Virus record (IMG/VR): IMGVR_UViG_3300035698_035316
Location: 1 to 20,931 of that record
DNA: 20,931 nucleotides
DNA from: a virus
Strand: one strand, 5' to 3'
This document shows positions 13,102 through 20,448 of the stretch, in pieces. Numbering within the stretch: position 1 is the stretch's first letter; every line of letters starts with the position of its first letter. The position numbers were made by a program, and so were the translations under genes. The notes below the pieces were generated by a model, which ran no database searches, was not told the origin of the DNA, and saw only the letters and a program-made list of their open reading frames with translations.

Positions 13102-14079
13102 TCGTTATTAATGACTGATTTAATTTCAGGAATGGTTAAAGACAATAAAAATATTCTTTTAGTTTCTCTTGAAATGGCTGATAAAGAAATTATGAAACGG
13201 GTTCATGCCAATGCAATGGATTTACCTATTAATTCTTTAATAGATTTGAGTAAAACTGATGGTGAGATGAAACAAATCATGGAAGATGATCCTATGCACG
13301 TTAGGGTTACAAAAGAAATGGTTAAAAGTGCTTATAATAAAATTAAGTCATCAGGAACTTGTGGTAAGTTCTTTGTAAAAGATTATCCAACTGGTTCCTT
13401 TTCACCATTAATGCTTGAACAATTAGTTGAATCATATAAGATTGAAAAGGGTATTGAATTTGATGCAGTTTTTGTTGATTATTTAGGTATTATGAAGTCA
13501 GATTTGATTTCACCAAGTGCCGGTTTATATTCTTATGTTAAAAGTATTGCTGAAGAATTACGTTCTGTTGGAGGTAAGTTAAAATTACCAATTATTAGTG
13601 CAAGTCAGTTAAATCGGAGCGCAGTAAATAATACCGATGATGCAGATAACTCATCTGTTTCAGATTCACTTGGTTCAGTAATGACAGCTGATTGGATGCT
13701 TTTTTTACTTCAAGATGATGAAATGAAAGAACGTGGGGAGATTGTTGCTAAGTGTACTAAAAACAGGTTCAACGGTCGTACAGATACGTGGATGATGAAT
13801 ATTGACTATAGTCATATGAGATTTTCAGATATGCTGATTCAAGATGCCACCAGTATTAACGAAGTTTCATCATTTAACACATCGAAGGGGCTTGATGATG
13901 ACTTTGGAATTGTAACTGCAGATAAACAAAAACATGCAGAAAACTATGCAAATACTGAAGTTAAGAACATTGTTAGAAATGATTATGAAATTCTAAATAA
14001 ATCAACACCGCCCGAAGCTAAAGACCCTTTTAATAACGATATTAACGATATTTTCGCCGAATTAGGTATTGGGGATTGA
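12706..14079 (+). CDS. 41: Replicative helicase gp41, C-terminal fragment preceded by a C-intein
   Basis: The ATG at 12706 is chosen because AAAGGA (12694-12699) lies 6 bases before it, whereas an upstream TTG at 12700 touches that site. The product has 457 residues: a 132-residue C-intein (12706-13101) and a 325-residue C-extein beginning with Ser+1 (TCG at 13102). The extein supplies the rest of a DnaB-type RecA ATPase: the Ser that completes Walker A, LLVSLEMA, Walker B AVFVDYLGIM, the SASQLNRS motif and the KNRFNGRTDTW arginine-finger region. After trans-splicing the P-loop reads AASGIGKS. The role is 5'-3' unwinding at the fork with primase and polymerase. It is followed by the DUF3310-like and polymerase genes. 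Confidence 0.88.
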   Translation: MQDLKGLKVTYEELFELLEFSQTDFNKAQYSDKPLYVESPSGYVKIRGGVIKNDLDMHNLKFDDGSECNVADTHIFSVEGQEVFAKDAEFVDSKHGRLNITERLDIGKHHGYDINIDAPHWYYAPNGAIYHNSLLMTDLISGMVKDNKNILLVSLEMADKEIMKRVHANAMDLPINSLIDLSKTDGEMKQIMEDDPMHVRVTKEMVKSAYNKIKSSGTCGKFFVKDYPTGSFSPLMLEQLVESYKIEKGIEFDAVFVDYLGIMKSDLISPSAGLYSYVKSIAEELRSVGGKLKLPIISASQLNRSAVNNTDDADNSSVSDSLGSVMTADWMLFLLQDDEMKERGEIVAKCTKNRFNGRTDTWMMNIDYSHMRFSDMLIQDATSINEVSSFNTSKGLDDDFGIVTADKQKHAENYANTEVKNIVRNDYEILNKSTPPEAKDPFNNDINDIFAELGIGD

Positions 14080-14137
14080 CAGGTTTTAATAAAACAAACG
14101 TTATAATTTATACGAATATGAAATATTAAGGATTAAT

Positions 14138-14377
14138 ATGTCTGATACAGAAAACAATGGTGGTTCAACGGATTATTACCGTGTTGATAAAACATGGGAA
14201 ATGGCACAAGATGTTATTGAATCAAGGGAAATGAATTTTTCACAAGGTAATATATTTAAGGTAGCGTTCACTTTCAATATGGGTAGACATGATGCCACTA
14301 ATTATACCCGTGAATTGAACAAGATTGTGTATTTTGCTAATAGAGAATTGAAAAGAATAGAAAAAGGTGCCGAATGA
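14138..14377 (+). CDS. DUF3310-like small protein
   Basis: The 79-residue product has the pattern of the DUF3310 domain common in phages: an N-terminal DYYR segment, then WEMAQDVIESREMNFSQGNIFKVAFTFNMGRHDA, where the motif 'f..GN..Ky..R.g.Kd' is typical, and a final helix with NRELKRIEKG. DUF3310 occurs in T7 gp1.7, a nucleotide kinase linked to dideoxythymidine sensitivity, but most members are uncharacterised. Some expected Arg/Lys residues are changed (AFTFNMGRHD instead of ..R.GRKD). It lies between helicase and polymerase and overlaps the polymerase start (ATGA), so a role in nucleotide supply or the replisome is plausible but inferred. AAGGA lies just before the ATG. Confidence 0.6.
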   Translation: MSDTENNGGSTDYYRVDKTWEMAQDVIESREMNFSQGNIFKVAFTFNMGRHDATNYTRELNKIVYFANRELKRIEKGAE

Positions 14378-17300
14378 GTAAATTATTTGAAGGAACATAC
14401 CGCGATGGATATGTAACATACGAACGTTACTTTGATGAGGTTTTAAATGATTCTTTTGTAAGTAAAGTATCTGTGCCGAGTGAGCATTATGTTGAAGATA
14501 GAGAAGGTAAATTCGAGTATTTATTAGATTCGAATGTTCGGTTATCTAAACGTTATGGTAAACCTACTGAAAGTATTACGTATGGTAAAAACACTCAAGA
14601 CTCAATTCATATTCGGGATAATTATTGGAAGTCAGAAAATAGTTTATACAATATGAATCCAAGGAAGTGGTACATAGATATTGAAACAACTGCACACAAT
14701 AAAATTAATGTATTTGAAGTTGCAGAAGAAGTTGTTTTGATGCAGATTTATGACTCCGTCACTGAAACGTTAATATTATTAGGTACACGTGATTGGACGG
14801 GGCAAGAAAATTATGAATATGATTTTAAAGTTAGATATATTAATTGTAAAAATGAAATTCAACTATTTGAAACATATTTCACATTGATTGCAAGAATGAA
14901 ACCACTAATCGTAATGGGGTGGAATACTAATGGTTACGATTATCCATACATGTACAATAGAGCAAAGAAATTAGGATTAGACACGAATAAATTCAGTCCA
15001 TTCAACAAAGTCAAATTAGATATGAAGACAGTTAAATTTAGGGACACATTTAAGTTGATTGCTGATGGCATAATCTATATGGATTACTTAGAAATGTATC
15101 AAAAATATACGTTTAAACCCCGGGCAAGTTATTCGCTTGATAACATTTCATTTATAGAACTTGGTGACAGAAAAATTAATCATGATATGTATAGTACGTT
15201 TGATGGTATGCGAACAGGTGAAAATTACATTTTTCCTGAAACTGAACCTGAAGATGAATATGATAAAAAAATGTATAACTTACAAATGCAATACAAAAAC
15301 AACCCAACTAAAGAGTTAAAGGAAAAAATTCATGATTTAGCCAACGATTTATTTGTTCATTATGGCTGTATTGATACGCATCTTGTTAAAAAATTAGATG
15401 ATAAACTACTTCTAAGTAATGTTTTAATCATGATTGCAAGTAAAATGGGTGTGAACATCAATGATGCCATGGGCACAGTAAAACCTTGGAGTTCTTATAT
15501 AAACAACGTTGCTTATTTAGAAAAAATGATTTTGCCGAACTTAGATGTTGATGAATCAGAAATTCCAATCAAAGGTGGTTATGTTGCAGAACCACAAAGT
15601 GGTAAACACGATTGGGTTGTTTCAGTTGATATTGATTCAGCGTATCCAAACTTATCAATGCGTGGATTTAATATGAGTGCTGAAACATATGTTAAACCAA
15701 AAGATTTACCACCTGAAATGAGAGATTTAAATTTAGCGTATTTTAATAATGAAGATGAAGAAGCCCGTTTTGAAATGTATTTAAAAGAACCTGAAATATT
15801 TGAACGCTATTCACAATTAGCAGAAGAACATGGGTTTTCTTTAGGTATTAATGGTGCAGTCTTTTCCCAAAAAACACTAGGAATAATTCCTCGACTAGTC
15901 AAAGAAATATATATTGATAGACAAAAACAAAAAGCCGAAATGAATGAATGGGCCAAAAAAGCCGAAAATTTAAAAGAAACAATGGGGAATAATAAAAAAC
16001 TTATTGAAGAATATAAACATTCCGTTTATATGGCACAACAATGTGACACAGGACAAAAAGTGGCTAAAGTTTTAATCAACTCACTTTACGGTTGTTTAGG
16101 TAATAAGTATTTTAGATTGTTCAACGAAAATATTGCAAGGGCAGTCACTGGCAATACCCGTTTCTATATTCATTTACTTAATCTTAGAATCAACAATTAT
16201 TTAAAAGAAAAAACAGGTATCGACAAAGATTTTGTGGTTTATAACGATACGGATAGTGTTGTTGGGTCAACGGTAGTTAGGACATCACAAGGTGACATTA
16301 AAATTGAAGACTTATATGATGTAGTTCCTGGTGAAATAACTGTAAGGGATTCTGATAATTTTATTAAAAAACCTTTTATTAAAATAAGGGCGGATAGTGT
16401 AAGTGCTGATAAATGTCTTCAACAAAAAAATATAAAATATATTATGAAGCATAAAGTTAAAAAAAGAATGTTTAAAATTAAACATAAAGATTCCGAAGTT
16501 ATAGTTACCGAAGATCATTCAATCATTATTTCAAGATGTAATGAATATATTTCAGTGAAACCATTAGATATTATTAAAGGTGATAAAATTATTTGTATAA
16601 ATGAAAAAATGAATGATTTAAAAGAGTTTGAAGAGTTTGAAGAGTTTGAAGAGTTTGAAGTAATTGATTTAGGCATACAAGAAAATTGGGTATATGATAT
16701 TGAAGTTGAAGATAATCACAATTTCTTTGGTAATAATATACTTGTGCATAACAGTGCGTATATCACGTTAGCTGATGTTGTTAATAAATATTATAAGGGT
16801 GAAAAAACCGCGGTTAAAATAACTGAATTCTTAGACAATTTAATTAAAGCTGAATTAATGCCGATTGTGCAAAGTTGCAATGATGAGCTTTCAAAATGTT
16901 TAAATGCTTATGAAAGTGAAGCAATTAGTACATCACGTGAAGCTATTGCGGATAAAGCAGTATTCCTTAATAAAAAGAAACAATATTTCATGCGAATATT
17001 TGATTTAGAGGGTGTGAAATATACTGAAAATGACCCATATATTAAAAAAATGGGGATTGATATTATCAAATCTGGAACCCCAGAATTTGTTAAAACCCAT
17101 TTGAATCATAGTATAGAAATTATTCTTGATAGTGATGAAAAAGAAATGCGGGAATGGTTGAAGACTGTTAAAGAACAGTTCATGCATGTTCCAATTGTGG
17201 AAATTAGTAAAGGAACAGGTGTTTCAAGAACCGATTATGATTTAAGTGAAAAGAGTGTGCCTATGAATAGTAGAGCAGCGATTTCGCATAACGTCTATTT

Positions 17301-17559
17301 AAATTCTAATTCGGAATTATCGCATAGATATAATATTATCACACCTGCTGATAAAATAAAAATTGCGTATATGATAACACCAAACCCACTAGGTCAGAAT
17401 GTTATGGGATTTGTTGACCCAAAATTTGCCGAAATGTTTCGTGAGTATGTTGATTATGACACGTGTTGGGAAAAATACCTCATAAAACCATTAGATTTTA
17501 TGATTTCACCACTTAATTGGGACATAAATAAAACTACTGAAACACTAGAAGGATGGTAA
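14374..17559 (+). CDS. 43: Family B DNA polymerase gp43 with an in-frame intein
   Basis: The precursor has 1061 residues: N-extein 1-627, intein 628-793, C-extein 794-1061. The spliced enzyme of 895 residues almost equals T4 gp43 (898). The proofreading exonuclease has Exo I YIDIETT (Asp102, Glu104), Exo II WNTNGYDYP and Exo III around HYGCIDTHLV. The polymerase has motif A DIDSAYPNL (Asp419), motif B KVLINSLYG (Lys565, Asn569, Tyr572) and motif C YNDTD^S (Asp625, Asp627) at the splice junction. It copies DNA at the phage fork with the gp45 clamp, loaded by gp44/gp62. Because the intein separates both metal-binding aspartates from the following Ser, the precursor is probably inactive. AAAGGTG precedes the start, coupled to the DUF3310-like gene. 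Confidence 0.95.
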   Translation: MSKLFEGTYRDGYVTYERYFDEVLNDSFVSKVSVPSEHYVEDREGKFEYLLDSNVRLSKRYGKPTESITYGKNTQDSIHIRDNYWKSENSLYNMNPRKWYIDIETTAHNKINVFEVAEEVVLMQIYDSVTETLILLGTRDWTGQENYEYDFKVRYINCKNEIQLFETYFTLIARMKPLIVMGWNTNGYDYPYMYNRAKKLGLDTNKFSPFNKVKLDMKTVKFRDTFKLIADGIIYMDYLEMYQKYTFKPRASYSLDNISFIELGDRKINHDMYSTFDGMRTGENYIFPETEPEDEYDKKMYNLQMQYKNNPTKELKEKIHDLANDLFVHYGCIDTHLVKKLDDKLLLSNVLIMIASKMGVNINDAMGTVKPWSSYINNVAYLEKMILPNLDVDESEIPIKGGYVAEPQSGKHDWVVSVDIDSAYPNLSMRGFNMSAETYVKPKDLPPEMRDLNLAYFNNEDEEARFEMYLKEPEIFERYSQLAEEHGFSLGINGAVFSQKTLGIIPRLVKEIYIDRQKQKAEMNEWAKKAENLKETMGNNKKLIEEYKHSVYMAQQCDTGQKVAKVLINSLYGCLGNKYFRLFNENIARAVTGNTRFYIHLLNLRINNYLKEKTGIDKDFVVYNDTDSVVGSTVVRTSQGDIKIEDLYDVVPGEITVRDSDNFIKKPFIKIRADSVSADKCLQQKNIKYIMKHKVKKRMFKIKHKDSEVIVTEDHSIIISRCNEYISVKPLDIIKGDKIICINEKMNDLKEFEEFEEFEEFEVIDLGIQENWVYDIEVEDNHNFFGNNILVHNSAYITLADVVNKYYKGEKTAVKITEFLDNLIKAELMPIVQSCNDELSKCLNAYESEAISTSREAIADKAVFLNKKKQYFMRIFDLEGVKYTENDPYIKKMGIDIIKSGTPEFVKTHLNHSIEIILDSDEKEMREWLKTVKEQFMHVPIVEISKGTGVSRTDYDLSEKSVPMNSRAAISHNVYLNSNSELSHRYNIITPADKIKIAYMITPNPLGQNVMGFVDPKFAEMFREYVDYDTCWEKYLIKPLDFMISPLNWDINKTTETLEGW
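16255..16752 (+). other. Contiguous mini-intein in polymerase motif C (166 residues)
   Basis: The intein begins with Ser1 (AGT at 16255) after YNDTD and ends with HN before Ser+1 (AGT at 16753), so splicing restores DTDS-AYI. Block A is SVVGSTVVRTSQGDIKIEDLYD, block B is VIVTEDHSIII with TxxH, and blocks F/G are WVYDIEVEDNHNFFGNNILVHN. There is no LAGLIDADG or other endonuclease domain; a (EFE) repeat lies where one is usually inserted. The site is the 'pol-c' position used by polymerase inteins in archaea and viruses. The nucleophile is Ser at both ends. Confidence 0.92.
16624..16659 (+). repeat. Four exact 9-bp repeats coding EFE in the polymerase intein
   Basis: GAGTTTGAA is repeated four times without change and in frame, encoding EFE four times, between intein blocks B and F. 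Perfect identity of the copies indicates a recent slippage expansion in a loop that tolerates length change. Confidence 0.9.
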
Positions 17560-17561
17560 AA

Positions 17562-17569
17562 TATAAATA
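17562..17569 (+). promoter_or_regulatory. T4-late-type promoter box (TATAAATA) before the acidic/basic protein
   Basis: An exact TATAAATA lies in the intergenic gap just after the polymerase stop and about 54 bases before the ATG at 17623. It marks the switch from replication genes to late-type genes. The match alone is weak in AT-rich DNA, but its intergenic place and the matching box upstream of terminase support it. Confidence 0.5.
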
Positions 17570-17622
17570 ATGATAACTAGGCTTATAGCTTTTTTTATCA
17601 ACTTTTTAATAAAGGAATACAA

Positions 17623-18189
17623 ATGGGACAATTTAAAAAATTCTTAAAGGAAAATGAAGAATTATTAGCAAAAATTAATGGAATTCTAGTGGAAATGTCT
17701 GATGAAGATATTGATGATTTTGGGTATTTTCTAAATGAAAACTTTTTTGATGATGACGCAGTTGATATTGACGGAAATCCCATCGAACCGGATGACGAAT
17801 ATACAATTGATGAAGTAAATTTAATGATTGAAGCTCTTGGAGCGGAAATGTATGAAGATATCTTAGATTTATTATCAGAATATGATGAAGACGAACTTGA
17901 AGATGAACTTGAAGACGAACTTGAAGATGAACTTGAAGACGAACTTGAAGAAGCTATTTCAAGACGTTTAAAAGCTAAAAATATGAACCGCAAAAAGCGT
18001 AAATATATGAAGTTATCTAAATCAAAATTACGTCAATCTAATTCAGAAAGAAAAAAGAACAACCGTAAAACACGTGCAAAAAGAAAACGTACTTATAAAG
18101 CGAATAAGACAAAAATAGCAGCTTATCAAAAGTCAAGAAATAAAGCAATTAAAATGGGTAAACATAAAGTAAAAGCTCGTAGAGTATAA
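17623..18189 (+). CDS. Acidic/basic two-part protein with EDEL repeats; possible head-core protein
   Basis: The 188-residue product splits sharply. Residues 1-110 are acidic with a tandem run of DEL/EDEL units (about residues 90-109), then residues about 113-188 are very basic (KAKNMNRKKRKYMK, RKTRAKRKR, KHKVKARR). A late-type promoter and AAAGGA ribosome site precede it. The junction LEE-A fits the T4 prohead protease rule (L/I-x-E followed by a small residue), so cleavage could release the basic part as a DNA-binding internal peptide and the acidic part as a core peptide, as happens with T4 gp67/gp68 and internal proteins. This role is inferred from composition; no family is recognised. Confidence 0.6.
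   Translation: MGQFKKFLKENEELLAKINGILVEMSDEDIDDFGYFLNENFFDDDAVDIDGNPIEPDDEYTIDEVNLMIEALGAEMYEDILDLLSEYDEDELEDELEDELEDELEDELEEAISRRLKAKNMNRKKRKYMKLSKSKLRQSNSERKKNNRKTRAKRKRTYKANKTKIAAYQKSRNKAIKMGKHKVKARRV
17890..17949 (+). repeat. Five 12-bp repeats coding DELE in an acidic tract
   Basis: Five units of GAY-GAACTTGAA encode DELE five times. The third base of the Asp codon alternates C, T, C, T, C, so the pattern grew by duplication of 24-bp pairs, not by single 12-bp steps. Confidence 0.9.
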
Positions 18190-18243
18190 TATCAAAATCA
18201 AACATTTTGTGAGTGATAAATAAAAGTAAAAAGGAAAATTATT

Positions 18244-18495
18244 TTGTTTAGAAACTCGCAATTTGACACATTTTTACATGAAAAGCTTAAAAACCCGATT
18301 ATTCAATACGGGTGCTATAAAGGTATAATTAAAAAAGATTACCCGAAATGGGCTGGTTGGAAAATAATCAATGCATTTAAAGCTAGAGGCATAGATATTA
18401 AAGATATTAAGGATGATAAACTTGATATTTTAGTAGAGAACTTTTACTATCTTGAGTTTATACAAGAATCGTTTGAATACCGGTCATACACATAG
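18244..18495 (+). CDS. Small protein resembling a GH108 lysozyme segment
   Basis: I take the TTG at 18244 as start because AAGGA (18231-18235) lies 8 bases before it; the product has 83 residues. The segment YGCYKGIIKKDYPKWAGWKII, followed by LVENFYYLEF, resembles the middle of glycoside hydrolase 108 muramidases ('tYKGI..k..P.W.GWkiid', then 'lv..FYk..yw'). The catalytic glutamate segment (EGGY) found near the start of that family is missing, so a full enzyme is not encoded. It could be a truncated lysozyme, a cell-wall-binding remnant or a structural protein with a similar motif. A near-late box (GATAAATA, 18215-18222) lies upstream and a hairpin follows the stop. Confidence 0.5.
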   Translation: MFRNSQFDTFLHEKLKNPIIQYGCYKGIIKKDYPKWAGWKIINAFKARGIDIKDIKDDKLDILVENFYYLEFIQESFEYRSYT

Positions 18496-18518
18496 TAGTA
18501 ATATTATATGTATGAACC
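18482..18518. terminator. Hairpin between convergent genes, overlapping both stop codons
   Basis: CATACACATA (18485-18494) pairs with TATATGTATG (18505-18514) with one non-Watson-Crick position, and the stem extends by GGT/ACC past a single bulged A. The loop is about 10 bases. It spans the TAG of the rightward gene and the TAA of terminase. T-runs are absent, so it may serve as a bidirectional mRNA end and not an ideal intrinsic terminator. Confidence 0.45.
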
Positions 18519-20327
18519 ACCATCCTCAACTGCATAACCATTCCATGTTTTGGGTGATGTGCTATCGTCATCATCTGAACCATCATCAAAATTCCCAATA
18601 GCTAAATTATCACCAAAATTAAACTTTTCTTCATCGGATAAATCATCATTGTAAAGGTTTTTAACTAGTGATTTCATATCTTCAAAGTTTTTTGAATTGA
18701 CAAACGGTGAAAACACTAATGCTAGTGACATAATCATATCATCATGACAACCATCATCAGCTTGATACTTATTGTTAATTAATATGAATTGAAAGAATTC
18801 GTTAATAGTTAATGAATCGTTTATAGTTATCTTTTTATTTTCAATAAATAATTTTAGAGTTTGAAGTATCTGTTTTCTACTTTTCTTTGTTGTTCTAAAC
18901 CCTGGATATTTTTTCTTTTTATTCCGCCCTACATCTTTATCATAATGAAGATTTTCATACTCATAATCATTTTTCATTTGGTCTGCAATTGATTGACCAG
19001 CTCCTTCATTATTTTCTATAATTAAATATGGATTATTATACAATTCGCACCATTCATTAATAAATTCAGGCATTAATAAATAATCAATCTGTAATTTAGC
19101 TGTGGCAACTTGCTTAAAGTGAAAATCCGTGATATCAACAATTTGGACAGCAAAAGCATCTTGGCCATCTTTAGCTGCATCTACTGTAAATATATATTTA
19201 TGATTTTTGATTGGATATTCATAAATATTTAATTTTCCATCACGCATTTCTTCAATTTCAGCACTTTCCATTAACTTCAACCTATCGGAACTGATTAAGG
19301 TGTGTGATGAACCAATAGCTTCATTTAAATAGTTCTGATTAAAATATAAAATACCGTACTTGTTTATAACAGAATCCATAAAAGATTCAGGGGAAATTTC
19401 TTCTCCTTGCTTATTATATCTAGGTACCTCGCTCCATTTAGCTTCATGGAAGTGGTATTCATCACTTTTTTTAGCCTTATTTACTATGTCATACCAGTGA
19501 TTTAACCCTTTCATCGTACTGGTCATTATTGTTTTTTTCCATGCTAGTGCGCCCTGTGCGGGGAATACTGCATCTTCAAAATCAACCCATGAACTATTCT
19601 TTACCCATGCAACTTCATCTAAATATAAACAATTTACTGTGTACCCACGAAAACTATCCCCATTGGTACTATCTGTTAAAATTTTCACACCGTTTTCAAA
19701 TTCAACAAATGTTTTATTCCAAGATAACACACCAGGCATCATCCAAATTGGTAAACCTAAGAAAATATTTTTAATTTTGTTTAAAATCTCTTTGGCAGAT
19801 GAATTCCTATTTGCCGCGATACCAATTAAAATATCAGGTTTAAAGATTGCTAACCATAATAAATAAATACCAGCAACAACTGATTTACCACTCTGTCGTG
19901 ATTGAAGACTTACAACAGCTTCTTCATCAACCATCGCATCTAAATATTCAACTTGATATGGACGTAATTCAGGATAATTCGTGCCATTTTTAGTCACAAT
20001 TTTGCAATAATTACCCATAAAATAATGAATATCATCCATACATCTTTGAATTTCTTCTTCATGGATAGGCAACAAATCTAACTTTACATTCGCACCCTTT
20101 AATGTGATAATACCCTTATATGATATTTTATCACCGAAAGAATTTTGGTAGTAACCTTCTTGATGTTTTGACATATCAAGTAATTCAAAAGCTAGTTTTT
20201 TACCGGAGTTCCCAAATGAACGAATTTCTGTCAATAAATCATATGTAAGTAAATCTTTATTACTCTTTAATTGTGATATTACATCGTTAGTGAAGATTTC
20301 TTTTATTTTTGTTGCATTTTTGCTCAT
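18504..20327 (-). CDS. 17: Large terminase subunit gp17 (packaging ATPase and nuclease)
   Basis: The 607-residue protein equals T4 gp17 in length (610). The ATPase half has the adenine-binding LRPYQVEYL, Walker A SRQSGKS (143-149), Walker B CLYLDE (Asp237, catalytic Glu238) and the coupling motif TSTMKG (269-274). The RNase H-like nuclease half has Asp383 (FTVDAAKD), Glu438 (LIIENNEGAG) and Asp529/Asp530 (GCHDDM). It cuts concatemeric DNA and drives it into proheads as a portal-bound pentamer. A TATAAATA late box lies upstream. I see no clear Shine-Dalgarno before the ATG, so initiation may be weak. No intein is present, though terminases of related phages can carry one. Partner gp16 is not in the window. 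Confidence 0.95.
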   Translation of the reverse strand: MSKNATKIKEIFTNDVISQLKSNKDLLTYDLLTEIRSFGNSGKKLAFELLDMSKHQEGYYQNSFGDKISYKGIITLKGANVKLDLLPIHEEEIQRCMDDIHYFMGNYCKIVTKNGTNYPELRPYQVEYLDAMVDEEAVVSLQSRQSGKSVVAGIYLLWLAIFKPDILIGIAANRNSSAKEILNKIKNIFLGLPIWMMPGVLSWNKTFVEFENGVKILTDSTNGDSFRGYTVNCLYLDEVAWVKNSSWVDFEDAVFPAQGALAWKKTIMTSTMKGLNHWYDIVNKAKKSDEYHFHEAKWSEVPRYNKQGEEISPESFMDSVINKYGILYFNQNYLNEAIGSSHTLISSDRLKLMESAEIEEMRDGKLNIYEYPIKNHKYIFTVDAAKDGQDAFAVQIVDITDFHFKQVATAKLQIDYLLMPEFINEWCELYNNPYLIIENNEGAGQSIADQMKNDYEYENLHYDKDVGRNKKKKYPGFRTTKKSRKQILQTLKLFIENKKITINDSLTINEFFQFILINNKYQADDGCHDDMIMSLALVFSPFVNSKNFEDMKSLVKNLYNDDLSDEEKFNFGDNLAIGNFDDGSDDDDSTSPKTWNGYAVEDGGSYI

Positions 20328-20356
20328 ATTATGTTATCATTGTTATGTAGTAAAAT

Positions 20357-20364
20357 TATTTATA
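20357..20364 (-). promoter_or_regulatory. T4-late-type promoter box (TATAAATA) before terminase
   Basis: The minus strand has TATAAATA about 30 bases before the terminase start codon. That is the right distance for a late promoter with a leader of about 20 bases, and terminase is a late gene in T4. This is the best supported late box in the window. Confidence 0.6.
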
Positions 20365-20391
20365 TAAAGCAGTATAGTTAAGATAAAACGA

Positions 20392-20420
20392 TTTACAAAT
20401 AGGCAAAAATATGTTAAAAT
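20392..20420 (+). promoter_or_regulatory. Sigma-70-type promoter before the 20449 gene
   Basis: TTTACA (20392-20397) and TAAAAT (20415-20420) are separated by 17 bp, about 28 bases before the ATG at 20449. It diverges from the terminase late promoter, so early and late control meet in this gap. Confidence 0.5.
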
Positions 20421-20448
20421 TGTATTGAATTTAAAAAGGGAGAAGGTA

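Noticed and set aside
14076-14107. TTGACA and TATAAT before the DUF3310-like gene as a promoter
   Set aside because: The boxes are separated by 20 bp, beyond the workable sigma-70 range, and TTGACA overlaps the helicase stop codon. It may be chance; readthrough from upstream is sufficient.
17598-17993. Minus-strand frame with a long poly-serine tract
   Set aside because: The serines are the antisense reading of the DELE repeat of the 17623 gene; there is no ribosome site or late box for it.
18504-20327. Possible intein in terminase
   Set aside because: Terminases of related phages can carry inteins, but here Walker A, Walker B and the nuclease motifs are continuous and total length equals T4 gp17 without an insertion.
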